From NCBI RefSeq assembly GCF_900110695.1, contig NZ_FOEH01000003.1, forward strand, positions 248,001-312,000: a stretch of 64,000 nt of DNA, given 5' to 3'. The notes beneath the pieces are model-generated. The model saw nothing but the letters and a program-made list of their open reading frames with translations. It was not told the DNA's origin and ran no database searches. Below are positions 18,124 to 26,019 of this stretch, piece after piece (position 1 is the stretch's first letter; each line of letters begins with the position of its first letter). Source of the DNA: Virgibacillus subterraneus. GTDB taxonomy: Bacteria > Bacillota > Bacilli > Bacillales > Amphibacillaceae. The translations under genes and the position numbers were made by a program.

Positions 18124-18819
18124 CTATGTCTCTTTTTCGGTAAATGGTAGTACAAATAATTCACCTTTCCCCTCATTCCACTCTGCATAAAAGACTTCTT
18201 TTACTGAATTGAATTCTTGTTTGGTTAGTTCCTGTTCGAGCCAGCCCTCCGATAGATTTTCTTCTTTTAGATTATCCCACAATACCTCTCCATCATTAAT
18301 TAATGTAATTGGCAGCCTGATAGTTTTAGGAGCTATATTAAAATCTTGTTTGGTCGTAGTTTGGTGAATGGATTTTTTCATCACGGAAACCGTGCCATCT
18401 GTTTCCAAGATAGCGTATTCCACTTCCGAGATGGAAAATACGTCTTTAGACCTAAGTAAGTGTTGTAATTGGTTGATATCCAGCTTATTTTTCTTCATTT
18501 CTTCTCTTATTAATTTTCCTTTATGAATAATGATCGAAGGCTGTCCTTCCAAGAGAGAACGGGTTCCTTTATATTTTTGCGTAATAATTTCTGTTACGTA
18601 CAAAACAATTCCAGCTACTAATACTGCGAAGGCAATTTCAATTACCCCGGCTTTATCATCAAAAATTGCATTTCCGACAAGTTCACCCAAGACTAACGCT
18701 GCAATAAAGTCGAATGCAGTTAGCTGTATTATTTGTGTTTTACCTAGTACCTTAGTCAATATAAATAAGGCAAGGAAGCCAAACAATGTTTCAATAAATA
18801 TTGGCATTAAATTTTGCAT
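18124..18819 (-). CDS. DUF421 membrane protein (YetF family)
   Basis: 231 residues with three N-terminal membrane segments (about 5-25, 35-55 and 60-82) and a cytosolic DUF421 domain. Family marks are LTAFDFIAALVLGELVGNA near residue 33, QPSIIIHKGKLIREEM near residue 95, and the following LLRSKDVFSISEVEYAILETDG. The start is ATG with GGGGGAG 7 bases upstream. Homologues are inner-membrane proteins of spores or vegetative cells with unsettled function. Confidence 0.87.
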   Translation of the reverse strand: MQNLMPIFIETLFGFLALFILTKVLGKTQIIQLTAFDFIAALVLGELVGNAIFDDKAGVIEIAFAVLVAGIVLYVTEIITQKYKGTRSLLEGQPSIIIHKGKLIREEMKKNKLDINQLQHLLRSKDVFSISEVEYAILETDGTVSVMKKSIHQTTTKQDFNIAPKTIRLPITLINDGEVLWDNLKEENLSEGWLEQELTKQEFNSVKEVFYAEWNEGKGELFVLPFTEKET

Positions 18820-18879
18820 CAGAAGCTCCCCCTCATAGCACTTTCTCCATTAGGATATCCGAAAAGGGAATCACCATAC

Positions 18880-18938
18880 ATCAGAAAACGTGGCTTTTCG
18901 CTAAGCGTTAGTTGCACTTATGTTGCAAGAAGGTTCGT
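18880..18938 (-). repeat. Dispersed palindromic repeat, copy E
   Basis: On the minus strand it reads ACCTTCTTGC, CATAAGTGCAACTAACGC, TTAGCGAAAAGCCACG, TTTTCTGAT, the same order as copy A. Confidence 0.7.
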
Positions 18939-18944
18939 AACTGC

Positions 18945-18986
18945 AAAAAAAAAGCGACAGTCCGTTTGGAAACAGACTATCGCTTT
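18945..18986 (-). terminator. Terminator of the yjcG-yjcF operon
   Basis: Read on the minus strand, AAAGCGATAGTCTGTT pairs with ACGGACTGTCGCTTT and runs into nine T residues. Confidence 0.9.
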
Positions 18987-19410
18987 AATTTAGTTCTTTT
19001 ACCATTGTTACATGAGGGATGCCAGCGTCCATGAATTCACCGGAAATTGTTTTGTATCCGAGTCGCTGGTAGAAATCAATCGCATGTGTCTGGGCATTCA
19101 ATTTGGCTTTGCCGTAGCCTTCATTTTTGATGATGGCTTCCATTGACTCAATCATTTTTGCGCCATTGGATTTGCCTCGCTGATCCTTGAGAACACAAAT
19201 TCGTTCTAATTTGCCGTAGCTGTCTACAAAACGTACCCGACTGGCTGCGATTGGCTTGTCATTATCGTAGCCAATCAAATGAATAGCTTGCTCATCAAAC
19301 TCATCAAGCTCCTCTTCAGCTGGTACGTTTTGTTCATCAACAAAGACTACTGTTCGTACGTTATATGCCTGGTGTCTCTGGTCATTTGTCTCAACTACTT
19401 TTACTATCAC
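18985..19410 (-). CDS. yjcF: GNAT-family N-acetyltransferase, YjcF-like
   Basis: 141 residues. The acetyl-CoA motif is LKDQRGKSNGAKMIESME near residues 75-92, and the end DFYQRLGYKTISGEFMDAGIPHVTMV is typical of the ElaA/YjcF type. The start is GTG in a GTGA overlap with the yjcG stop, so expression is coupled. The substrate is unknown. Confidence 0.88.
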   Translation of the reverse strand: MIVKVVETNDQRHQAYNVRTVVFVDEQNVPAEEELDEFDEQAIHLIGYDNDKPIAASRVRFVDSYGKLERICVLKDQRGKSNGAKMIESMEAIIKNEGYGKAKLNAQTHAIDFYQRLGYKTISGEFMDAGIPHVTMVKELN

Positions 19411-19928
19411 ACTTTTTCCTTCCCAAAAACGAACGATTCATAAACAGTCCATGTTCCATTATCCAATTGATACAAAAGCTGGAAGCGATCTACAGTATCC
19501 TCAAATTGGATGTCTTTCATTTGCATGCTGCCAAACACGTCAGAATACTCATCATGTGAAAGTTTCTGAGCAATAGTTATATGTGGTACAAAGTTGTACT
19601 CCATATTTTCCGGGAACTTGCCTGTCTGCATTTTTTCAAATAAATCGATCAGCTGCTTTGTAGGCTCAACCTTCAGATAAATTGTGTTGGTTACAGGTGC
19701 AAATGTACTTACTTTGTTAATTTGTAACTTAAACGGTTCTGTATCATTTGCGATATGCTTTAATTCTGTAACAAGTTCATAGATTGTTTCATCATCAGCT
19801 TCAAATGCTTCCTTAAGTGTAAGGTGTGGTGGAATCAGAGCATAATGCGGATCGTAACGTTTTCTGTACGAGTTAATGTCATCTTGAATTGGTTTTGATG
19901 GAAAAATAGCTATACCATATTTCGTCAT
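19407..19928 (-). CDS. yjcG: 2'-5' RNA ligase-like phosphoesterase, YjcG
   Basis: 173 residues with the two HxT/S motifs of the 2H phosphoesterase superfamily: PPHLTLKEAF near residue 35 and VPHITIAQKL near residue 115. The start is ATG behind TAGGAGG. It overlaps yjcF by 4 bases. The order yjcH, yjcG, yjcF on one strand matches B. subtilis. The RNA or nucleotide substrate is unknown. Confidence 0.9.
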   Translation of the reverse strand: MTKYGIAIFPSKPIQDDINSYRKRYDPHYALIPPHLTLKEAFEADDETIYELVTELKHIANDTEPFKLQINKVSTFAPVTNTIYLKVEPTKQLIDLFEKMQTGKFPENMEYNFVPHITIAQKLSHDEYSDVFGSMQMKDIQFEDTVDRFQLLYQLDNGTWTVYESFVFGKEKV

Positions 19929-19957
19929 AAGAATCCTCCTACATAATTTTTGAAAAA

Positions 19958-20075
19958 TTGGCTTATTGGCTTATCGCTAAACGGAACCTAAGAAATGTTT
20001 TCTTAGAGTATCTTTTACTTTGGAGTACAAACCTTAGTGGCGAAAGCCTTAGTTGCACTTATGCATTAAAAGAAA
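19958..20075 (-). repeat. Dispersed palindromic repeat, copy F (with internal insertion)
   Basis: On the minus strand it reads GCATAAGTGCAACTAAGGC, TTTCGCCACTAAGG, then an extra block with a CTAAGAAAACATTTCTTAG hairpin, and TTTAGCGATAAGCCAAT. It lies between yjcH and yjcG. Confidence 0.6.
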
Positions 20076-20159
20076 TGCTTTATTGTATTTTGGTCTACCT
20101 TTTATTATAACAAAAATTTACTTAGTGTATAAAGAAGATTTTCAGAAATTAGTAAATAT

Positions 20160-20867
20160 TTAGCCGAAAAGCGTTGATAGTGCTCGCTTTAAATCTTTTT
20201 GCCAAAATTTCCAAGTGTGTTCGCCTTCTTCCAATTCATGATACGTATAGCTCATGCCTATATCCTTAAGTAGTTCATTAAGCCTACGGTTTGGTGTTAT
20301 GAAATCGACTTGTTTTCCATCTGTTGTATCTACCGCTGTTTCAGCTGTTCCAATTGTATGATAAATATCAATGGAATTGGAGTTTTTGGCGTTTTTAACG
20401 GCTTCTGTAACAGTGTCATCAACATAAGGCGATTGCATGATTACTTTGCCAAATGTGTTTGGATATTTCAAGGCTGTCATGAGAGCTAGTGTTCCAGCAA
20501 GTGAATCTCCCATTAGAGCACGGGACTGACCCATATGATAAGTAGGGACCAATTCATCAAGGAAAGGTACTACTTCATGTACCAGGAATTTGATATAGGC
20601 ATGCTGCTGATCACCAGTTGGGTGGTACTTTTTCTTGCGGTCATATTTATCCTGATAATGAATCCCAACAAAAACGGTATTATTAATTTCATCATTTGAG
20701 TGCAGCTTGTCACTTAATGTGGCAACGCGACCAAGCTGATAGTAATCGTCACCATCCTGCATAATACATATGTGGTACTTGTAAAGAGGTGAAAACGATT
20801 CTGGCTGATATAGTTTAAGTGTCATTGTTTCATTTAAATAGTTGCTTTCAATTTCTTTGTCGACCAT
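20160..20867 (-). CDS. yjcH: Alpha/beta-hydrolase esterase, YjcH-like
   Basis: 235 residues of an enterochelin-esterase-like (Esterase D) fold. The nucleophile elbow GDSLAG is seen in RALMGDSLAGTLALMTAL near residue 120, and the final GEHTWKFWQKDL holds the likely catalytic His. The ATG at 20867 is preferred on recalled family length although the AAAGGA site is close (about 3 bases). A longer frame begins at TTG 20936. The substrate is unknown. It is the third gene of the yjcF-G-H group but separated by repeat copy F. Confidence 0.82.
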   Translation of the reverse strand: MVDKEIESNYLNETMTLKLYQPESFSPLYKYHICIMQDGDDYYQLGRVATLSDKLHSNDEINNTVFVGIHYQDKYDRKKKYHPTGDQQHAYIKFLVHEVVPFLDELVPTYHMGQSRALMGDSLAGTLALMTALKYPNTFGKVIMQSPYVDDTVTEAVKNAKNSNSIDIYHTIGTAETAVDTTDGKQVDFITPNRRLNELLKDIGMSYTYHELEEGEHTWKFWQKDLKRALSTLFG

Positions 20868-20983
20868 AGTTCCTTTTCGTCCGATTGTATACACCTCATT
20901 TGAATGTGTCTTGTTAGCTTCCTTTATTTCTGGCAATATAAAACAGTTTACAAATAGAGTCTATCATGTTTGGATTGGATATT

Positions 20984-22801
20984 CTATGCACGTTGTTTAA
21001 ATTGACCTTTGTACAAGTCATAGTAGTTGCCTTCTTGCTCAATTAATGACTCATGAGATCCTTGCTCGATTATTTCACCATGCTCGAGCATGATTATTTT
21101 ATCTGCTTCCTGAATCGTATTTAGCCGATGGGCGATTACAAAACTGGTTCGGCCTTGCATGAGCTCTTTTAATGCATCCTGAATTTTTAATTCGGTTACT
21201 GTATCAATGTTACTTGTTGCTTCATCCAAAATAAGTATTGATGGATCGGCTAAAATCGCTCTTGCTATCGTGATAAGCTGTTTCTGACCTTGGCTGATTC
21301 CGCTGCCATCCTGGTCCAGAATAGTATTATATCCATTTGGTAGCCTTACAATAAAGTCATGCGCATTTGCATTTTTGGCAGCTGAAACAACTTCTGAATC
21401 AGTGGAATCCAGACGTCCGTAACGGATATTTTCCCGGATGGTCCCGTTGAAAAGAAAAGCATCCTGCAGCACAAACGCCATATGCTGTCTTAGACTTGAA
21501 CGTTTTATGTCTTTTATATCCACACCATCAAGCGTTATTTCGCCGGAATCATAATTGTAGAAGCGGGAAATTAAATTAATAATCGTTGTTTTTCCGGCCC
21601 CAGTATGACCGACAAATGCAACTGTTTGACCAGGATGCGCCTCAAAGGTGACATTCTTTAAAGTAAATGTATCTTCATAGGCAAATGAGACATTTTGGAA
21701 CTTTAAATTTCCGTCAGTTTGCTTTAGGTCTCTTGCAGTCTGTTCATCGGTTTCTTCCTGTTCTTCATCGATTACATTGAAAACCCGCTCAGCACCAGCA
21801 ACAGCTGACAGTAAAATATTAAACTGGTTTGACAACTCGTTTAATGGGCGGGTAAATTGTCGTGCGTATTCGGTGAAAATAACAATAACTCCAACTGTGA
21901 TAATCTCCTCAATTGCAAGTATACCGCCGACCAACGCAATCAGACCAAAGCTTAAAAAGTTGAGCATGTTCATGACCTTTGGAATAAATCCGGAGATTGT
22001 CATCGCCCAAAAACCAGAATGCTGCAGGCTTTTGTTCCTTCCCTTAAACTCATCAATCACACGTTTTTCCTGGGAAAAAGCTTTAATAACGTGCTGGCCT
22101 GAAACAGTTTCCTCAACATATCCATTCAGATCACCCAAATGATTTTGCTGCAGTTTATACAATGGACCAGTTCGCTTGGTGATCCAGCGTATCCCAAGGA
22201 ACATAACTGGGATAATCGTCATCGTCACTGCTGTCAGGAGGGGACTCAAGATAAGCATGACAACTAAAGTACCAACTAGGGTTAGGATACTCGCAAAAAT
22301 TTGAATAACCGACTGGTTGAGAGTGTTATTTACATTGTCGATGTCGTTGGTAATCCGGCTCATCAATTCGCCATGCTGTCTTTTATCAAAATACGAAATC
22401 GGCAGGCGATGGAACTGATGGAAAAGATTTGAACGTAGTGAATAAACGGTATTCTGCGCTATGCCTACCATCCAGTAATTTTGTAAAAAAATCGATAACG
22501 AATGGAAAAGGTAGATAATAACCAGCCAGATTAACAGCATGCCAAGTCCTGATGCTTCTTGTGTCACGATATAATCATCGATTGCCATTCCGACCATGAA
22601 GGGCCCAAGCAGACTTAAACCGGAACTGATTAACACCATGAAAATCACAAGTGTGAGCATCGCCTTTTCACGAGCAAGGTATGACCAGATTCGCTTAATC
22701 GTGCCAGAGGTGTTGCGGGCTTTATCTTTTTTCTCGTGTTGTATATTTTCAAGCGGAATTTTTTTATATTGAAAAGGATGTTTAATATCTTTAAGTGGCA
22801 T
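20984..22801 (-). CDS. ABC exporter half-transporter, subunit 2
   Basis: 605 residues: six membrane helices then an ATPase domain. Walker A is GHTGAGKTT, Walker B ILILDEATSNID with the catalytic Glu present, but the signature is SQGQKQL instead of SGGQ. The ATG at 22801 has AAGGAG 7 bases upstream. It overlaps the partner gene by 11 bases. The partner has the opposite pattern, so together they form a heterodimeric exporter with one degenerate ATP site, as in LmrCD/BmrCD-like multidrug or lipid exporters. The cargo is unknown. Confidence 0.9.
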   Translation of the reverse strand: MPLKDIKHPFQYKKIPLENIQHEKKDKARNTSGTIKRIWSYLAREKAMLTLVIFMVLISSGLSLLGPFMVGMAIDDYIVTQEASGLGMLLIWLVIIYLFHSLSIFLQNYWMVGIAQNTVYSLRSNLFHQFHRLPISYFDKRQHGELMSRITNDIDNVNNTLNQSVIQIFASILTLVGTLVVMLILSPLLTAVTMTIIPVMFLGIRWITKRTGPLYKLQQNHLGDLNGYVEETVSGQHVIKAFSQEKRVIDEFKGRNKSLQHSGFWAMTISGFIPKVMNMLNFLSFGLIALVGGILAIEEIITVGVIVIFTEYARQFTRPLNELSNQFNILLSAVAGAERVFNVIDEEQEETDEQTARDLKQTDGNLKFQNVSFAYEDTFTLKNVTFEAHPGQTVAFVGHTGAGKTTIINLISRFYNYDSGEITLDGVDIKDIKRSSLRQHMAFVLQDAFLFNGTIRENIRYGRLDSTDSEVVSAAKNANAHDFIVRLPNGYNTILDQDGSGISQGQKQLITIARAILADPSILILDEATSNIDTVTELKIQDALKELMQGRTSFVIAHRLNTIQEADKIIMLEHGEIIEQGSHESLIEQEGNYYDLYKGQFKQRA

Positions 22802-24521
22802 CAGGAAGCTCCTTTCCAAACTGTGACTCCACAATTCTGCGGTATAGGCTGGACTGCATCAATAGTTCATCGTGTGTACCAAGGGCAAGCACTTCACCAT
22901 AATCCATCAGTAAAATGCGATCAGCACTCATGGCAGTAGAGATTTTCTGAGTAATGATTAGCGTTGTACAATCATCATGCTGAATCGCATCAAGCAATTT
23001 GGATTCAGTAGCAAGATCCAGAGCACTCGTACTGTCATCAAGCATTAGTATCTTCGGGCGGCGGATCAATGCGCGCGCAATCGAAATTCGCTGCTTCTGA
23101 CCGCCAGATAAATTGACACCTTTTTGACCGATTTTTGTATCATATTGATCAGGCAAGTCCATAATCGTGTCATGAATTTGCGCATCCCGTGCCGCCTGAA
23201 AAATTTCCTCCTGTGATGCATGTTCTTTTCCCCATGCAATATTATCAGTGACGGAACCAGTGAACAGGAGCGGGTTTTGAGGAACATAACCGATACTCAG
23301 TCTAAGCTGTTCTAATGTATAGAACGTAATCGGGTCATCATCAATATAGATATTACCGTTTTTTACATTGTACAATCGTGGAATCAACTGGAATAATGAT
23401 GTTTTACCAGAGCCTGTAGCACCAATTATCGCAAGCTTTTCACCTGGGTTCACTTGGAATGAAATGTCCTCAAGTACTGGATCTTTTTGGTTTGGGTAAT
23501 TGAATGAAACGTTATCAAACTCAATTTTCCCACTAGGGACAGCAGCCTCATCACGTGCATCCTGATGGTCAACAAGGTCAACATTAACACTAAGCACCTG
23601 ATTTAAACGTTCGGCAGACGCTTTTGCGCGTGAAAATGCCAGAATAATAAATGTGAACATCGAAATTGCCATTGCCACGCGTAATGCATAATTCACTATC
23701 GCAACAACGTCCCCAACAGATGTCTGCCCAGATACTGCTAGTGAGTTTCCATACCATAAAATGAAAATAAGGCTTAAGTTCATCACAAATAATAAAATCG
23801 GCATCGATGCTTCAATAAACCGGAATGTCGACCGCGTCATCGTTGCCAGATCGCTATTCGCTTTGGTAAATCGCTCTTCCTCATGATCACGGCGCAGAAA
23901 CGCTTTAATCAACCGCATCCCAGCGAGATTCTCCTGCATCACTCGGTTCACATTATCTACGCGGCTCTGCACTTTATCAAACATCCGGCTCGCAACCTTA
24001 AGCACCCATAATATAAAAACAACAAGAAGAGGCACAGAAATTAGGAAAATCAGTGCCAGCCTGGCATTTACAATAAATGCCATCACCACACCACCGATAA
24101 CAATCAATGGCGCCTTTGTCATAATACGCAATGCCATAAAAATCGTATTCTGAAGCTGGCGGACGTCATTTGTAAACCGTGTCACAAGCCCAGATGTCGG
24201 ATATTGATTCAAATTTGCAAACGAGAATGACTGAATCTTATGAAACAGCTTCTCCCGAACATCATAAGCAAACCCCAAACTCGTATGCGACGCAAAAAAG
24301 GAATTCAAAATCCCTGCGATAAACGCAGTAAATGCAAGACCAATCATAATGAAGCCCCACATCATAATAGTATCCATATCCTTATTCATCACCCCATCAT
24401 TAATCATCTTTCCAAGAAAGAAGGGGAGAAGCAGCTCAACCATAAGCTCAATTATCGTCAGGCTATATGCTACTGAAATAGGAATTTTATACGGTTTCAA
24501 AAAAGAAAAAACATTCTTCAC
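22791..24521 (-). CDS. ABC exporter half-transporter, subunit 1
   Basis: 576 residues from GTG at 24521, chosen because GGAGG lies 8 bases upstream; the frame continues to 24623 without a ribosome site. Six N-terminal membrane helices are followed by Walker A GATGSGKTS, a canonical LSGGQKQR signature, and Walker B ILMLDDSTSALD, where Asp replaces the catalytic Glu. That places the degenerate site on this subunit's Walker motifs and the partner's altered signature, exactly as in known heterodimers. Confidence 0.9.
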   Translation of the reverse strand: MKNVFSFLKPYKIPISVAYSLTIIELMVELLLPFFLGKMINDGVMNKDMDTIMMWGFIMIGLAFTAFIAGILNSFFASHTSLGFAYDVREKLFHKIQSFSFANLNQYPTSGLVTRFTNDVRQLQNTIFMALRIMTKAPLIVIGGVVMAFIVNARLALIFLISVPLLVVFILWVLKVASRMFDKVQSRVDNVNRVMQENLAGMRLIKAFLRRDHEEERFTKANSDLATMTRSTFRFIEASMPILLFVMNLSLIFILWYGNSLAVSGQTSVGDVVAIVNYALRVAMAISMFTFIILAFSRAKASAERLNQVLSVNVDLVDHQDARDEAAVPSGKIEFDNVSFNYPNQKDPVLEDISFQVNPGEKLAIIGATGSGKTSLFQLIPRLYNVKNGNIYIDDDPITFYTLEQLRLSIGYVPQNPLLFTGSVTDNIAWGKEHASQEEIFQAARDAQIHDTIMDLPDQYDTKIGQKGVNLSGGQKQRISIARALIRRPKILMLDDSTSALDLATESKLLDAIQHDDCTTLIITQKISTAMSADRILLMDYGEVLALGTHDELLMQSSLYRRIVESQFGKELPDAT

Positions 24522-24690
24522 GTGATGAACCTCCGATGCAAGAAAAACTTGGATTATCGTTACCTTGAAAGGCGAGATATGTATAAAATGGACAATTGTC
24601 ATTCTATTATAATAGGAAAACAAACATATTTCGAGTGTGGAAGTATTTTTGAAGCGTTGGAATCGGCTGTATTTTTTGGGAGAAGGGCGC

Positions 24691-24817
24691 GAAAACTGAA
24701 TAAACTCGGATGAATCCTGAATGTTGTGCCACGAATCCTGAATGACCGGTGCTGAAAACTGATTAAACGCAGAATTACCTTATGAATCCTGAATAATCTC
24801 GTCGAAAACTGAATAAA
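24691..24817 (+). repeat. Alternating short repeats
   Basis: GAAAACTGAATAAA occurs at 24691, 24754 (one mismatch) and 24804. GAATCCTGAAT occurs at 24712, 24733 and 24784. The two motifs alternate over 127 bases. This lies in the 416-base gap between the ABC genes and tRNA-Val. Confidence 0.7.
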
Positions 24818-24879
24818 TCCAATTGGTAACACCTGAAGCGAGCAAGAGCAGAATTTTCCGGACTTAGTCCAAAAACGTA

Positions 24880-24907
24880 TTGACAGAATTTATTACTCTA
24901 CTATATA
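24880..24907 (+). promoter_or_regulatory. Promoter of tRNA-Val
   Basis: TTGACA at 24880-24885 and TATATA at 24902-24907 are separated by 16 bases. The mature tRNA begins about 24 bases after the expected start site. Confidence 0.7.
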
Positions 24908-24937
24908 GTTATAGTTGTCCGATATTTACTATTACAC

Positions 24938-25010
24938 GATTCCGTAGCTCAGCTGGGAGAGCGCATGCTTGACAGGCATGAGGTCGTTGGTTCGAGCCCA
25001 ATCGGAATCA
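24938..25010 (+). tRNA. tRNA-Val (GAC)
   Basis: A 73-base cloverleaf. The acceptor stem is GATTCCG with CGGAATC, the D arm is GCTC/GAGC, the anticodon arm is CATGC-TTGACAG-GCATG with anticodon GAC, and the T arm is GTTGG-TTCGAGC-CCAAT. The discriminator is A and CCA is not encoded. The 3' part from 24969 is duplicated at 30213, so this gene is the insertion site of the island to its right. Confidence 0.95.
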
Positions 25011-25014
25011 TTAA
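24969..25014 (+). repeat. Attachment-site repeat, left copy (inside tRNA-Val)
   Basis: A 46-base segment, the last 42 bases of the tRNA plus TTAA, is identical to 30213-30258. Perfect 3'-tRNA duplications of this kind mark site-specific integration. The left copy keeps the tRNA whole. Confidence 0.85.
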
Positions 25015-25020
25015 GTCTTA

Positions 25021-25063
25021 AAAGCCTTTGGTCGTTGATCCGCAACGGTCAGGGGCTTTTTTA
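25021..25063 (+). terminator. Terminator after tRNA-Val
   Basis: AAAGCC and GGCTTT enclose an inner CGTTG/CAACG stem and are followed by a T-run. It lies on the island side of the attachment repeat, so the element appears to supply the terminator now used by the tRNA. Confidence 0.8.
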
Positions 25064-25088
25064 TATCGATTAGAAATAACTATAAAGC

Positions 25089-25140
25089 AAAAGAGGCTGA
25101 TCCACAACGTCTTATACAGACTTATGGATCAGCCTCTTTT
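25089..25140. terminator. Second, bidirectional hairpin terminator
   Basis: AAAAGAGGCTGATCCA and TGGATCAGCCTCTTTT are perfect 16-base arms around a 20-base loop, with A and T runs at the outer ends. Confidence 0.8.
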
Positions 25141-25344
25141 TATTTAACGACTATCAATTTATTGAAAAACGACTTGCAAGACCATGGCATCCGCAACATG
25201 GATGAACCCAGCATTATTGTTTTTAACGAAGGTAATAAATGTCTCTGCCTTTGATTGGTACTTGTACCATTAAGCGATCAAGTAGCACAATTTGGGTTAA
25301 ACTCGACGATTTCCATGTTTACTCTATATAAAAATGTACAGGCT

Positions 25345-25437
25345 GCCATCTGTTCTGTGGGCCGTAATCTTCAGTAGCGGCTTGTGCGTTTTTCAAGCAC
25401 CAGCCGATAGTTGCGATGGACAGCTTTTTTCATCGGA
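25345..25437 (+). other. Structured segment ending in a T-run upstream of copY
   Basis: GCTGCCATC pairs with GATGGACAGC (one bulge) across about 75 bases, with an inner GGCTTGTGC/GCACCAGCC stem, then six T residues. It could be a complex terminator or a remnant of a structured RNA. The rest of 25142-25480 shows no gene I can support. Confidence 0.35.
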
Positions 25438-25480
25438 ACAAAAAGAAATCGTGTTGATTTTTAAAAATAAGCTCATACTA

Positions 25481-25532
25481 TTGACAAAAATCGATTACAA
25501 TTGTAAACTAAAGTTGTTCGATTACAAATGTA
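25481..25532 (+). promoter_or_regulatory. copY-copA promoter with two cop boxes
   Basis: TTGACA at 25481-25486 and TAAACT at 25504-25509 are spaced by 17 bases. TACAATTGTA (25496-25505) overlaps the -10 and TACAAATGTA (25523-25532) lies just downstream. Both fit the CopY operator TACANNTGTA. Binding would block polymerase, with release when copper displaces zinc from CopY. Confidence 0.85.
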
Positions 25533-25552
25533 AACGAAATGGAGGTATTCCA

Positions 25553-26005
25553 ATGGCCATAGAAGAAAAGATAGAGATTACTGAATCCGAGTGGGAAATC
25601 ATGCGTGTTGTCTGGACGCTTGAAAAAGCTACAAGTAAAGATATCATTCAAGTTTTACAGGATAAAAAAGATTGGAAGCCGGCGACTGCTAAGACATTTA
25701 TAGGGCGTCTCGTTAAAAAAGGCATGCTCAATACGGAGCCGAAAGGCAATAAATATATTTATTCGGCTGCCTTCAGTGAAGAAGACAGTGTGAAAAGCGT
25801 TACGGATCGTCTTTTCGATCAAATATGCAGTAAAGAAGTAGGGAAAACAATTGCTGATATGATTGCAGGGGCGACATTGAGCCATAGAGATATTGAGTTG
25901 CTGCAAACTGTTTTAGATAAAAAGAAAGACGAGGCTGTCGACGAAGTGGCCTGCAATTGTATGCCAGGTCAATGTAAGTGTAGAGATAACCACAATATGA
26001 ATTAA
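25553..26005 (+). CDS. copY: Copper-responsive repressor CopY
   Basis: 150 residues from ATG at 25553 with GGAGG upstream; the longer frame from 25334 runs through the promoter and is spurious. A BlaI/MecI-type winged helix ([18 protein letters not shown]) is followed by a C-terminal [10 protein letters not shown], an exact CxCxxxxCxC metal site that separates CopY from BlaI. It represses its own operon until copper loads. It lies 14 bases upstream of copA and behind two cop boxes. Confidence 0.93.
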   Translation: MAIEEKIEITESEWEIMRVVWTLEKATSKDIIQVLQDKKDWKPATAKTFIGRLVKKGMLNTEPKGNKYIYSAAFSEEDSVKSVTDRLFDQICSKEVGKTIADMIAGATLSHRDIELLQTVLDKKKDEAVDEVACNCMPGQCKCRDNHNMN

Positions 26006-26019
26006 GGAGTGAAAACCGT

